Made by a program: the position numbers and the translations under genes. DNA of 64,000 nucleotides, taken from assembly GCA_946894095.1 (NCBI GenBank), contig OX335665.1:6644001-6708000 (forward strand), written 5' to 3'. The notes under the pieces are model-generated. The model ran no database searches. It saw nothing but the letters and a program-made list of their open reading frames with translations, and was not told the DNA's origin. Shown piece after piece: positions 42,692 through 54,379 of this stretch. How positions within the stretch are numbered: the first letter of the stretch is position 1; each line of letters opens with the position of its first letter. Origin of the DNA: Incurvaria masculella (taxonomy: Eukaryota > Arthropoda > Insecta > Lepidoptera > Incurvariidae).

Positions 42692-44217
42692 TTATAGAGA
42701 AACTTCTTCTACGTCAATCCTCATTCTGCAACTACTTTTCTCTACGTTAACTAGTTCCATTGTCATTTTTAATGATTGACCATACACTTGCGATTGTTTC
42801 AATTCACTTTTAAAGTTTTCCATTTTGACGACAGTAGTAGTGGCCGTTCCGTCCTGTGAAAATTTTCTGATTTTTTCAGTAACATTACCAGCTCTCATAC
42901 CGCGGACGGCGTTTGCTTTGCTTTCGAGAAATACCGTTGTGTTGGGCGCCCGAGATATGGCTCTAGGAACATTGGCTGTTAAGTCTGTAAGTCTTCGGGC
43001 AACAATTGATTCATTCTCACGCTGTATGGTTGACGGTTTGATGGTTTCAGTATCATCAATTTGCATAGAGGCGATCGAACTTCTAGGGGAAGTGTTTTGA
43101 GATTCAGACTCATATTTCCGAATATGTTCTTGAAACATATCTATTTTATTCCGCGCTTTTGTGTTACAAATGCCTTTCTCATTCAACTTTTTCTCACTTT
43201 CTCCTGCGTATGCCTGCATCTGAAAATTCGCTTTAGGTTTTTGTACTATTTGTAATGTCCCTGAAGGTGCTTTTAGCTTCTTCGAACGTTGGAAATTAAA
43301 AGGTTTAATACCTTCCGGTAATTTGTTCGGTTGTGGTGCCGGATTTTTCTTTTTCCTGTACCTTTTTGGATGTAGTTTACTTTTCTTACTCTCACGTAAG
43401 ACTGTCTTTGTAAGCATTTTAGCAGCATTGATCGAGTTCGATGAGCGTACATTAAGAGCGCTGGTGCGCTCGAAAGACTGCATTTCATCTGGTGCTTTCC
43501 TTGATAACTTATCCCCAAAATGACCTAGCACGCCTTTGAAAAATTCCGTAGCTGATTTAGAGCTATTTTCCTTTAATTCTTCTGTCGTTTTTTTATTAAC
43601 TGAACTCACTGATTTCTTAACTTTATATTTACCAATCTCTTCGTCACTACTCAATACAGTAATCGACTCGGAGTCGCTTGAATCCAAGTGTTCCCGGACC
43701 GGCACATCCATATTAAACCGTCCCATCATAGAATTCTGTGTAAACAGATTCTTTCTGGATCTATCGAATGAACTCTCGTCGTCAGCATATTCCAAGAACG
43801 CATTGGACTCCATGAGTCTCGGGACATTGACGGACTTCTGCGACTGTACTTGATACACATTGCCGGAGCTTCTCGCGTCGCCGGAGACCATCCGGCAGGC
43901 GTTGAACCCCGAATCGTGACCGCAGCTACGCATGGAAAAGGCGTCGTCGCTGCTCGCCAACGGCGACGCCGCCGGGGGCTCGGAGACGCTGATGTCGAGG
44001 GATTTGCGGGATTCACCTCTAGTGTCGACGGAGGTGGAGGAGGCTCCGCCGCGCTTCGCCTTGGGGGAGCCGCGCGGGGGCACCGGCGGCGGCACGCGCC
44101 CCTTCTGCGAGCCCTTCAGCACGGCAGGGAAAGCGGGAGGCTCGTCCGAAGAGCCTTCCGTCGCGGAGACCGGCCCCGAGGGAAACGTTATTTGCGCCGT
44201 CACATCTGACAGGGATA
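42692..44217 (-). CDS. Long exon: cassette with read-through C-terminus 2
   Basis: From an acceptor CTCTCCGGGTTCAG| (44219-44218) the minus strand is open for about 507 codons to TAA at 42694-42692. The start reads VSLSDVTAQITFPSGPV, followed by an SH3-ligand-like VPPPVPPRGSPKAK. Later parts hold an acidic Ser cluster (SSDSESITVLSSDEE), a basic block (KLHPKRYRKKKNPAPQ) and end RIDVEEVSL. An internal consensus donor CTAGAG|GTGAAT at 44017 would yield a 201 bp phase 1-1 cassette that splices to 41482. Composition is GC-rich up to about 43860, then AT-rich, supporting a cassette plus an optional extension. No folded domain seen. Confidence 0.8.
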
Positions 44218-44302
44218 CTGAACCCGGAGAGGCAATGAAAGAGCGGGCGTCGCATGTACGATTTATTGGTGTATAAGAGGTAGTAACAAACGCGTTTGGC
44301 AC

Positions 44303-47300
44303 GATCGGGAGATAAAAATTACAGATCGAAAGTCAGTCGATTGAAATCATATGTCCAATATTGTGTGTTTGTGTTTAATTTTTTTCGGTTGAGCTTGACC
44401 GTGACAACCGCGATTTTGTTTGTTTGTGCGTCGACGAAAGTATCGTCGGAGCGTTAGAATGTGCGTGTCGAGTTTCAGGAACGGAAGTGGAGTTTGCGCG
44501 TGTAGTTTTTGGAGTTTCCAGACGGAGAACAGACAAGAGCCGAGGGCATAGCAGCATGAAAAGAAAGAAATACAAGACAATCAGCCTGTTATTTAGGAGT
44601 AAATAATATTGTATTAAACATTATTGTTTTAAAATATTTACTTATAGTAAAAATATAGCATATTGAGAATTTTATTTTATTGTAATAGGAAATCTATTAG
44701 AATTTAAAAGTAATGTTTATTATATGGCAGTTACAAAAAAAGCCTGAATTTGAGCAAGCTAATTGCTCATGCATATTTAGAAGCCACATACGAGTAAATA
44801 ATTCATTTGGGAGCACAGAGCAAATAGGGGCGAAGCAAATTTCTTAAAAATAAATAAAGTACTTTTAAATTTTGAAAAGCGGCGAAACAATAAAGGAACA
44901 AGGATTTCGCGTCGATGGGGACCAATACTGCCATTTTATCACGAAATGTGGCGTTTAGGCGGTTCGATCTAAGTTATTCGTCAAACCTGCCAATATTATG
45001 CATGAAAATTTAGTTTCCTGGTTCAGGATGGTTAAAAGGGCGTAATTTGTTGGTTATTATTACGAACATAAATTAATCCATGTCAAGCATACTAATCGAA
45101 AAAAGTTGTGAGAAAGATTTTAACAGAACAACATAACCTATACGTCGCAACAAACTTTGGACATATAAGTTACATAAAAGTCATTGTCTATGACAATCAG
45201 TACGGTTAATCAAGGAATTCACATTCGCCGGTGATTCATAGTCGACTTTGATTCACCTGTCAATACTGGCGTTAGGTATCTCTCATGGAATGACAGCTAC
45301 TTGCTTGAAATCTTCTCACACGAGTCATGCTAGTTTTGTCCATTTACTTGATGACAGTGTGACACACAGCAATAATTTTATGAGAAATTAGAATGATTCG
45401 CTTTCCCTCGTCCATGTGAATTCCATGAGTAAATCTATATTGGCAATAGATTTTTCTTTCCTCCACTCTTATTTAACCGCATCATGGATTACATACTTGT
45501 GAACAACACTTGATGGCGGTTATGGCATATCTAAGGTCGAGTCGTTCACGCGCCATCTACACACCTTCAGTCGCACTCAGAGAGGACCTGTCAAAACTTA
45601 GGTCGAGATTAGCACCGGACTAACCATACAAAAACCGGTTTAGTCCGACCATAAAACGCGTCCGCCATCATAGTCCGACCATAGTCCGCCCACTCTGAAT
45701 GGAAATGCTTGAGCTCTGTTCCCCATTGCACCGCACGCATCAGTCTTACCTGCTTTGACGCCGCCACCACTGGAACCGGCTGGGCCTGCACGTTTTGCAC
45801 CATGCAAACATCCCAAGGGCAGCGTGGAAATGGGGTTATGAAGTACATTAAAAATACTGCCTTTTGAACATTGCACCTAAGGCCAGCACTGACCATACGC
45901 AAAGACCAAAGATTGGTGTTTCGGTTAAGTGCTCTCCTGGTCAAAGGCACCACATTGTCTCTAACTTTGTTAATTTACTGGGCATCGATGTGCCACAGAA
46001 TAGATATAGGATTACATCCAGTAGCTCAACTCTATACAAAATCCCGATTTAGTGCACCTATACATATATATATATAGTGAACTGTCGCGAATGGTCGTTC
46101 CAAGTCATCGTTTTAAAAATAACAGAACCCCCGACACTCGATGGAGGGAAGGTATTTATCTGAAAAATCGTCTGAGTTGAGCTACTGCTGTGACCCAGGC
46201 CGCACAGCTATATATCTACTGTGCTAGTGCTGCCCTAAGCGGTTGCGCTTTGCCTGAACATCTAAGGGACTTACCGAGTTGAGCCGCCGTGAACGTATAA
46301 GATAGTGCCAATTTAAGGTATCTAAGGTGCTATGTATTTTTTATGAATGCTTCTACCGCTATCTAGTGTCGAAAGTAGGTATTTTAATGACATTGTGATT
46401 AGTGTCCAAAACCATAGATGGTGCTGTTATCAAGTCCGGTAACTTTCCTCTAAGATACTATAGCATGGCCACCACCAGATAGCACATAAACAAATGTTTT
46501 GCAGTCAAAATTAATAAAACGCATCTGTCCTGTATTAAGACTAACCATTTCTTCATATTCGTGTTGATAAAACATCGAAAACGGCCACCGCTGTGCGCAA
46601 AAACTGTCTTTGAGGTTATAAATATGCACACGTAGATGACGCGTGTAAGTGCAGCACTGCCGGTTACCATGGTAAATCACTCGCCGGGTGAATAGCACGT
46701 GAATAGGCAAAATAACAATAAAACTTACGTTTAGTTGCGTTTCGTACCATGCCAAGTAGCAAATTTCAGTTTACTTGGCCGAATAACATGTTGTTTGACT
46801 GTTGGTACGAAGTGCAACTATACGTCAGATTAATACACTCTCTTGCCTGTTCACCTGCTATTCCCCGGCGAGTTAACCTACCACAATAACCCCCCTGAAC
46901 ACTACAATATGTTTGTTTAGTCCATCAGTAGACTGAAGCGCTCGATGGAAACATCCAGTACGTTCTGGGGCATCTATACAATTGCACCTCAAGCAACTGA
47001 CACTACTAATTGAAATTGGATCGGTCTCTGAAACAGGCCTACTTATAGAGTAAAAAATATTTCCCTTTAGCAAATACATAAATGTGTCACGCAACAACTT
47101 TTCAGCTGAATTGCATCACATCACTAGTTGGAACTTAGCACCTAATGGAATAGAAGGATCCATCATCCATCATCAACGTACTAAAAGAGAGTTGTCCGAC
47201 CCAAGCAGTACTAAATTCATCTAACAGCATTAGAGCAAAACATTTCAATGGGGTTCCCTTGCAACTCAAAGTACAATTCGACATTCTTGTCTATTGTGTA

Positions 47301-47630
47301 TAGTATATCTTAGAACATTAGTCGATTGTTTAACCGATTTTGCACCAAATATTATAAACGCTTATCGAAATAAAACTACATTGAACTGTCAATAATAATT
47401 TATTGCGACACAATTCCTTTGTACATATCAATATAAAGCGGCCCACACATCATGATTTCATCTTGTATATCTGTCATAAAAAAAATGTAAGCTCGTCTAT
47501 ATAACCGTCGCTGCAGAGATTCTTCCTTATTCTATACCTTTCCCTGTCAACCACTCACACACTCGCAGACGAAATGTAGACATTGTAATAGTACGGAACT
47601 CAAAATTCTTAGGTTTTTTTCGCTAGACGT
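44303..47630. other. Intron of the large gene, no further gene supported
   Basis: 44340-44560 is a moderately GC-rich stretch without a usable frame. 45230-46500 has several short open frames, including one of 114 codons on the minus strand at 45609-45953, but no splice support or known motif. A TA microsatellite lies near 46060-46078. Confidence 0.35.
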
Positions 47631-47635
47631 GTACA

Positions 47636-48024
47636 CAGCCTCAGTGGCCCAGTGGCGCGACACTTCGGCGATCGCTCTCCGAAGTTAAGCAACGCTGGGT
47701 CCGGTCTGGTCTTGGATGGGTGAACATTCGACCGTTGAGAGAGGCTGGCCGTGGTTCGGATTCCGCGTTTAACTGTAGGTCCCCCTTCCTTACTTACTAG
47801 GTGGTAGGGTTAATCCCGCCCGGGTTGGTACCATCGCATTGGATGAACGATGGTCGAAGGGGCAATGAAAATTGTCCGTGTTTTCCATCCAGTTCAATGT
47901 AGCCGTGCAATATAAGGAAGGTCCTGGCATGGCACCTAGTTCCCATGTGGTGTGTTGGGCTAATACCATGACAGAACTTGTGGTATTAGCCATCCATGTC
48001 CAGTCACATAAAAAAAAAAAAAAA
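47636..48024 (+). mobile_element. SINE with well-preserved 5S-like head
   Basis: The head contains CCGAAGTTAAGCAACGCTGG and TCTTGGATGGGTGAAC, matching the 5S rRNA A-box/C-box promoter region as I know it. The common body follows, with the tail CATGTCCAGTCACAT and a run of about 18 A. The only copy here with intact head, body and long A tail. Confidence 0.85.
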
Positions 48025-48772
48025 AAAACAGCCTGCATAATGATCAAACAATGCACACTATAGACCAGCAATGGGTCAATCCGAGTATCCACCATGGAAC
48101 TACGCCAGTCTATTTATGAATATAGCTACTTCTAGCTATCAACTACTCCTCAGAGCCAATGAAAGCTTAAAAAATATACAATTTCGTAATGATTTGTTTA
48201 TCTAAAAAAATAATTCATTCAATCTGTACACAATATTTTTTCCAAATTCAGTCAAAGCCACGCGTTCAAGACACACTCAGTAAATAATGTGAAAATGTTG
48301 GAATCTTGTGGGCTTTTTCATTGCCTCTATGCCTACAAGCACATAGGACAGATTCCACTGTAACGTCCTTCCCTATTGAAACCAGTTCCAGAAATATTTT
48401 AAAAATTGTGTAAGCTATCGGTAGGCCTGCCCTTAGTATGCGTTTCACAACCAACCGATTCGTCGCACCCGGGACGTACAGGCGTATCTAATTTTTATTA
48501 AATTTGCAGTAGAGTTGAAAAAGTGATAGTTTCTCTGTTTTCTTTCACATTTTAGTAAATGTACTGCAAATTGGACTTTTGAATAGACAATAGACAAAAG
48601 GCAAGATTTCAAATAGGAAGGTTGCGAATTAAAATGGAGTTATGGTGTAAGTACAGGCGGTTGCACCACATAGAGTACATTACATAATAGAAATCTGATT
48701 TTAAGACACATTTTCGGATTTAATGAAATCCTGGCCATCTACAAATAAACATACTGATGAAAGCAACTCTTA

Positions 48773-48999
48773 GGGCTGATTTATCAATAGTCAGATAAAC
48801 AGCCAGATAACTATTCGACGGATTTATTTACGCTTCTGCTACTATCCGTAATAGTAAGTCCATATGTTCATTAGAAAATTATAGTCAGAGAATTTTGACA
48901 GAAAATATAATTCTCCGGCAATGACTACCCGTCTTTTGGACAACGTGAATTTGTACTATCATTCCGATAAGTACTATCTGAGGATTGAAAAATCGGCCC
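48773..48999. mobile_element. MITE family D, copy 2 (TTA target duplication)
   Basis: GGGCTGATTTATCAATAGTC ... GATTGAAAAATCGGCCC, flanked by TTA on each side. Internal sequence closely follows 29825-30050. Confidence 0.85.
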
Positions 49000-49256
49000 T
49001 TAGACTAAAGTAAATATCGAAACTGCACGCAAAAAACTCTCACACGCACAATATATTCACGCATTATTGATGATTATTCCAAAACACCTTATGAATATAA
49101 ACGTGTAAGCAAAATAGGTTCTCATCCGAATCGATTTAAAGTCATTCACAACATTCAAAAATCTAATACATTGCAAAGGAGCCAAAACGTGAACAAAAAA
49201 AGACAGCGCCTCCTAGCTGGCATGACTACCAACACGACCGAAATATTCCGCGACAC

Positions 49257-50040
49257 TAACGATTCTATGGAGCCATGCACACTCTCTGGCGTCTCAATCG
49301 CCTCATACCAATCGAAACTAAAATCAAGTTGGTTCAGTCGCTAATTCATCCTATTTTAGACTATGGTGACATCTGTAATCTTAACCTAAACGAGGAGCTT
49401 CTAGACAAACTAGATCGCTTGCTTAATTATGGAATTCGTTATATCTTTGGTTTGAGGAAGTTTGATCATATATCCACCTATCGTGCGAAACTAAAATGGC
49501 TTAATATTCGCCAGAGGCGTAATATGCATGTTCTCTCTCTTCTTTACTTAATCTTAAATGATCCCAAATCCCCACTTTATCTTAAAGAACGCTTCAAATA
49601 TCTCTCTTTTCATGGTGTACCACTTAGGTCTGCAGATAATCTCCTGCTCCTTATTCCGTCACATTCTTCCACTGCTTATTCGGGTTCTTTTACAGTTCAC
49701 TCAGCACGATTGTGGAATCAATTGCCTCTTACTATTAGGGAAAGTGCTTCCTTGTCTATTTTTAAGGTAAAATTAAAATCCTGGTACTTGACATGTTATA
49801 ACAATGAAATCAATCAAATATTTTCTGTTTATATAGTTTTAAGTTATCTAATGTTTTCTAAGTGTGATTATGGTGCTTAGTTTTAAGTAATTTATTGTTT
49901 CTTGCTACCTCTTAATATATTTTCTAATATTAAGGTTAGCTGTTAGAGATTGCCTTTGGCAATAAGCTCGCCTTTGCATACTATGTAATAGTCGTAAGCA
50001 ATAAAGAATATTTTCATTTCATTTCATTTCATTTTCATTG
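49257..50040 (+). mobile_element. 5'-truncated LINE, relative of the 59 kb element
   Basis: From 49260 one frame encodes the C-terminal part of a reverse-transcriptase protein (HTLWRLNRLIPIETKIKLV, YIFGLRKFDHIS, ARLWNQLPL) alignable with the end of the 974-residue protein at 59320. A stop at 49257 and unrelated sequence before it mark the truncation. The coding part ends at 49880; the 3' UTR has the same hairpin and (CATTT) tail as the longer element. The proteins differ at many sites, so this belongs to a sister subfamily. Confidence 0.9.
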
Positions 50041-52041
50041 ATCGTTTTATTTTCCATTAGTTTGTTTATTTGCAGCTGGCCAATACTACTATCTGTCCTA
50101 CAAAAATCTTGTTCCATATTTCATGACTGCACTTTTGTTTTCAAAGCGGCTCTTTCTACATTTTACAAGCTCAGCCATTTGAGTGGCAAACATTTTTAGG
50201 TTATGAATAATAAATGCATGAGTATATTCATACGTTTGTGACCGATACATTACAAGCATATTTTTGCATAAACATTTCACAAAACGGAAATTCAAGTGGT
50301 TAACTTTTAGGAATGACAGCAAAAAAGCAACTGTATTATTCGTACTGTTACGTATAATCCGACCAGAAATACATGAACATAGATTAATAATTACTTACTG
50401 GCGTAAGTAGATGGCCCACCGCATAGTGACGGAAGTTTCATACAATATGTGTTAAGCAAGCCGGCCCTCTATTGCAATAAACGTGTAACTAAGATGGTTA
50501 CTTCTTTTCGAACCCGAAACCGAATCGACCACAACCAAAAGAGTGTTTGTCCTAAGAGATGGCGCCGCTATCAGGCTAACTGCTTTAAATGGATTAAAAA
50601 GTGGTTTGATTTAATGGGTTGCCAGAAAATGTGTGTATAGATTCAAAATTATATATTTTCCAAATTTGAAACAAAATTGTATTATTAATCAATTGGCTAT
50701 TTCGCAAGTTGTAGGTTCACGAAAGTGGCGCCATCCTATTTCCATAGCCGTAAATGTGTATCCATGAAGTTGCGCCATCTATTCGGTATTGACCTATTGG
50801 TGAAACAAGGTCTTCATTCATTTATGATAAGAACCTCTTCCTTTCGTGAAGTCGGTTAAAAACTTGTCAAATTGCTTAGTTATCCATAGTAACAGACAAA
50901 TGACAGACAATGTGACAAGAATTGGTGTTTTAGTTAGGTGTGGTGAATATTTTTACATTACAATTGAAGGAATGTGATATGTATAATCGACCGTGAAGCT
51001 AGGACACATTAATTAAAGAAAGAGCCCTGTAAAAAGAACTACTTTATGAATATACTGCAAGGCTAGACCACATTACCGCCTACATTTTGTTGCAATCACG
51101 TGACTAATTTGTATAGGCACCGCAAAAAAATATTTATATATTAATATTTATATTATATATTTCTTTTTTCATGAAAATGCTTTAGTTTCCGATACAGATA
51201 CACCCTAAAAGTGGTGCCGGTATTCATAAGGTCAACCTGTATATTCAACATATGGTTCCAGTTAGTTTTTAGCTCATAATTTGAGAATCACTTACCCAAC
51301 TTTGAAGCGGTTAGCATCTACTTTCAGCCCGATTCTTCCCAGCAACTAAAGGCTCATTGCTAAAATCCTAGATTACTTTAAGGGTGAGCAATGGTACTAG
51401 ATATGGAGACAAATCGGGGACAAACAGTCAGATGTTCGTGGGAATTCGTGCGGCTCCGTCCATGTTTAAACGTATCTATTCAATTATCTGTACAAATATC
51501 TGAATTCAGGTTTCGATTTCTGCGAATCACATGTCAATAGTTAATTATTATTTTGTCGATTGTTTTAATAAATATAATTCATTCTAATTTCGATTAAATT
51601 ACGTTACAATATTTTTTCTGTTTTTTTTTTATTTACTGGTCGGACTATACAAATTCAAGGACAAGGACAATAAAGTCAAGGACAACACACATATATTTAG
51701 GTCATAATTACAATACGGGAATTAAATTAATTAAAATGCCTAATACTACTATTGGAACTATAAATTGTTTTTAACCTTTCGTAGACGATCCATATTGGGA
51801 ACAATTCAGCCCTGCCTTCTATACATGTGTGAAACCAGTTTTATATAATCAGTTTTCACTGGTTATTTAAAAACAAAAAAGTATGAAGTGCAAATTACTG
51901 CACTAAAAATGTTTTCAAAAAATATCAAAAGGTTGAATAATTTTCAATTTCCAGTTTCCCCTACTGATGAATATTTCAAATTTACAAAATGTATTTCACA
52001 ACTATTCAATCAAATATAACAGTTACAGTTATTGTTGAAAC
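50041..52041. other. Intron or 3' UTR, no further gene supported
   Basis: AT-rich, with scattered short repeats (for example a GAAGTCGGTT end near 50850). The part below 52042 is probably the 3' UTR of the terminal exon; an AATAAA lies on the minus strand near 51630. Confidence 0.4.
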
Positions 52042-53480
52042 CTACAAAACTGACGGCTCAACCCTAATTATAGTACTACCACTGTGCATTGGCGTTACAA
52101 TCTCACTGTTGACATAAACAATTTCGGTAATGAATTTCTCATCCGAAGAACTATCCTCGATTACTTCTGCTCCGTTAACTTTGACTACTGAAACGTGATC
52201 CGTGACATCCAAGTTGCGATCCGCAACGTCGTTCAAACCCATGTCATTCAAACTCTTGACGAGAATGTTCAAATGTTGATTGTGATCCGTTCTGTCAGGC
52301 ATTGGATTATCAATTCTCTCATCGGCCTGCGTACTTGTGGTCGCGTCTCTCAACCTGGTACTTTTCACAGAGACATCTGAACTGGCCTCGTGTGTGTCCA
52401 ACGTCGGACTGTCATTTTTCCTATCGTACCGCGTACTCGGTGTAGCAACGCTAAAACTAGCATTCCTTCTGTCGGAATCGGGACTAGCGCGGCGGCGAAA
52501 CGGCTCACTCCTCCGCTCACCAACGGGGGAATTCTTTATGTAAATGCCCTGCGTCCTCTGCACTTTCCTAAAGCGCATGTTCTTCGGCAGGCTGGACGCG
52601 TCGTGACTGAACTCGGGCGTCGAGCTGCGCACGGTCAACTCGTCCTTGGACCTCGGCAACGTCGAAGATTCCGTCGGTTTTTGGTTGCCGGCGACGGCGG
52701 GCGTCACGAGGCCCAAGTCAGCGAAGAACTTCTTGCAGCGATCGATGAAAGTGGGCGAGCGTGCGCGGTTCAGACTGCTCGAGAGCCGTTCCCGTGAACT
52801 ATCCACGCCCAACGCGTCAATCCTTTCGGGGATGTTGGTCATGCTGCGATGTTTCTGTCGGCTCATCCGCACGAACTCCCGGTTGCGCTCCATCTCGTTC
52901 ATATCGTCGTCGTCGATGAATGGGATATCCTGGAGGCTGTTCTCGTTGCGCGTGTCGACGGCGACGTCCCGCAGCGAGCGCGTCGGCGCCGGCGACCACA
53001 CCGTCGTCGACGACGTGTCCGTCCGCGCGTCCGTCACGGATATGTAAACCTGCTGAACGCCCGTACTGGTGTCCGTCTGAATGCCGCTGTCCGCCAAACT
53101 CCCGTTGGTCCGCGCGTTCCCCGGCCCCTCGCCGTACATCTTCGACATCAACTCCTCGGAGAGGCTCTCCATCTGCTGCAGGAGGCTCCTCTTCTTGGGC
53201 GTGTCGCTCTTCCCGTCCGGCGAGTCGAAGTCCAGCCTCTTCTGGAACGACACCTTGAGGTTCTCGCGGGAGGCCCCCGAGATTCTGTGCCTGTCGGAGA
53301 GGACGGAGGGGTATTCGGTGACGGGGGGCAGCCCGGGCCGATACCAGGTGGACTCGGTCGTGTCCGTGAAGTCGCTCAGGCTGGAGCGGGGGGACATCTT
53401 GGAGGACTCAGGGGGGGATAAGAAACCCGGTGTGAAATCCACGATCGGCTTCCCCGGTGAGACCGCTGAGATTTTTGTCC
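52042..53480 (-). CDS. Large terminal exon (C-terminus 1) of the - strand gene
   Basis: The minus-strand acceptor ATGTCTTTCCCTCAG| at 53482-53481 opens 479 codons to TAG at 52044-52042, phase 1 in. It begins TKISAVSPGKPIVDFTPGFL and contains SPRSSLSDFTDTTESTW, LLQQMESLSEELMSKM, a short acidic run (DDDDMNEMERNREF), RCKKFFADLGL and ends RVEPSVL. Ser/Thr-rich with many SP sites, no recognisable domain, probably largely disordered. GC-rich to about 52550 and less so after. The last residues S-V-L fit a class I PDZ ligand. Open + strand frames across this exon are shadows. Gene family not recognised. Confidence 0.85.
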
Positions 53481-54280
53481 CTGAGGGAAAGACATATTCT
53501 CGATCAAACTCTGTCCCCGATCCCTTTCTACAAGTTCAAGACACGGTCTCTTTAGATCCGGCGTGTTAATGGCCATGACATAAAAAGCGACGAAATGCGT
53601 GAGACGGTACATTCATTTCAGTTTACTCTGTTCCCTCGCTGAAGCGGCGACAGATGACATTCGATGTTTGGAACCATGCCGTTAAGACTGGCGACACTGA
53701 CGGAAGGTAGAACATACACCAACACCGTAACGGCACACCGGACACTCATCGGACATAAAACGAAAACATCACACGCACGATTTCTTTGAAACACGAATTA
53801 ATCACCGGGGGGGGTCCAGGCAAAACGTGCCAAATTATATTTTTTTATTTTCCAAAACGCACCACATGCAGTCAAGAGTTCAAGGAGACTTTAATCATAA
53901 AGGGTAGGGTTCACAAGCGATCGGTCAAGGTAATAGAATACGGGACATAGGTGTATGGGAACAAATTAAACTGAAATGTACATACAAATGAAACAAACGT
54001 GGGATTACGACGATATACTAAAATAATGTTTATTTTTTTAACCAGGAGAGAGCTGTAAAATTGTAAATTAATGAACAAATAGCACACACAATAAAGAAGA
54101 TAAATGCTAAAATATAAGAATATTTTAAACATAAAAACTTGGTGATTCAGGCCAAATTGTAACTGTTTCCCCTTCCTTTTTCTCGACATTTTGACAAAAA
54201 AGTCAACATACATTTTCTCAATCACAAAATGTACGAAAGAGTAATGACTAAGGTAGTCATCATTCGATTCATTCACTCAC

Positions 54281-54355
54281 CCGGAGTGTCGATCTCTTCC
54301 AGCGGTCGTATGGGCCTCGATATGCTTTTCCGTTTTGAAGGCGAATGTTTCAGTG
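54281..54355 (-). CDS. Internal exon feeding the alternative 3' ends
   Basis: The minus-strand acceptor TTTGTTTCCGCAG| and donor CTCCGG|GTGAGT bound 75 bp, phase 1 in and out. The peptide is LKHSPSKRKSISRPIR then PLEEIDTP. The leftover G makes glycine with the acceptor at 53480, valine with 44217, or alanine with 41482, so all three downstream exons keep frame. Basic, with SPSKRKS as a likely phosphorylation or nuclear-targeting patch (inference). Confidence 0.8.
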
Positions 54356-54379
54356 CTGCGGAAACAAATGAGACAACAT

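Noticed and set aside
43850..44276. Open + strand frames of 114-119 codons
   Set aside because: Shadows of the minus-strand exon starting at 44217; no splice sites or motifs support them.
45609..45953. 114-codon minus-strand frame as a gene
   Set aside because: No motif, no splice sites, composition typical of chance frames in mixed repeats.
52390..53569. Long open frames on the + strand (133 to 190 codons), Arg/Val/Gly-rich
   Set aside because: They are antisense shadows of the GC-rich minus-strand terminal exon, which has the natural composition and correct splice phase.
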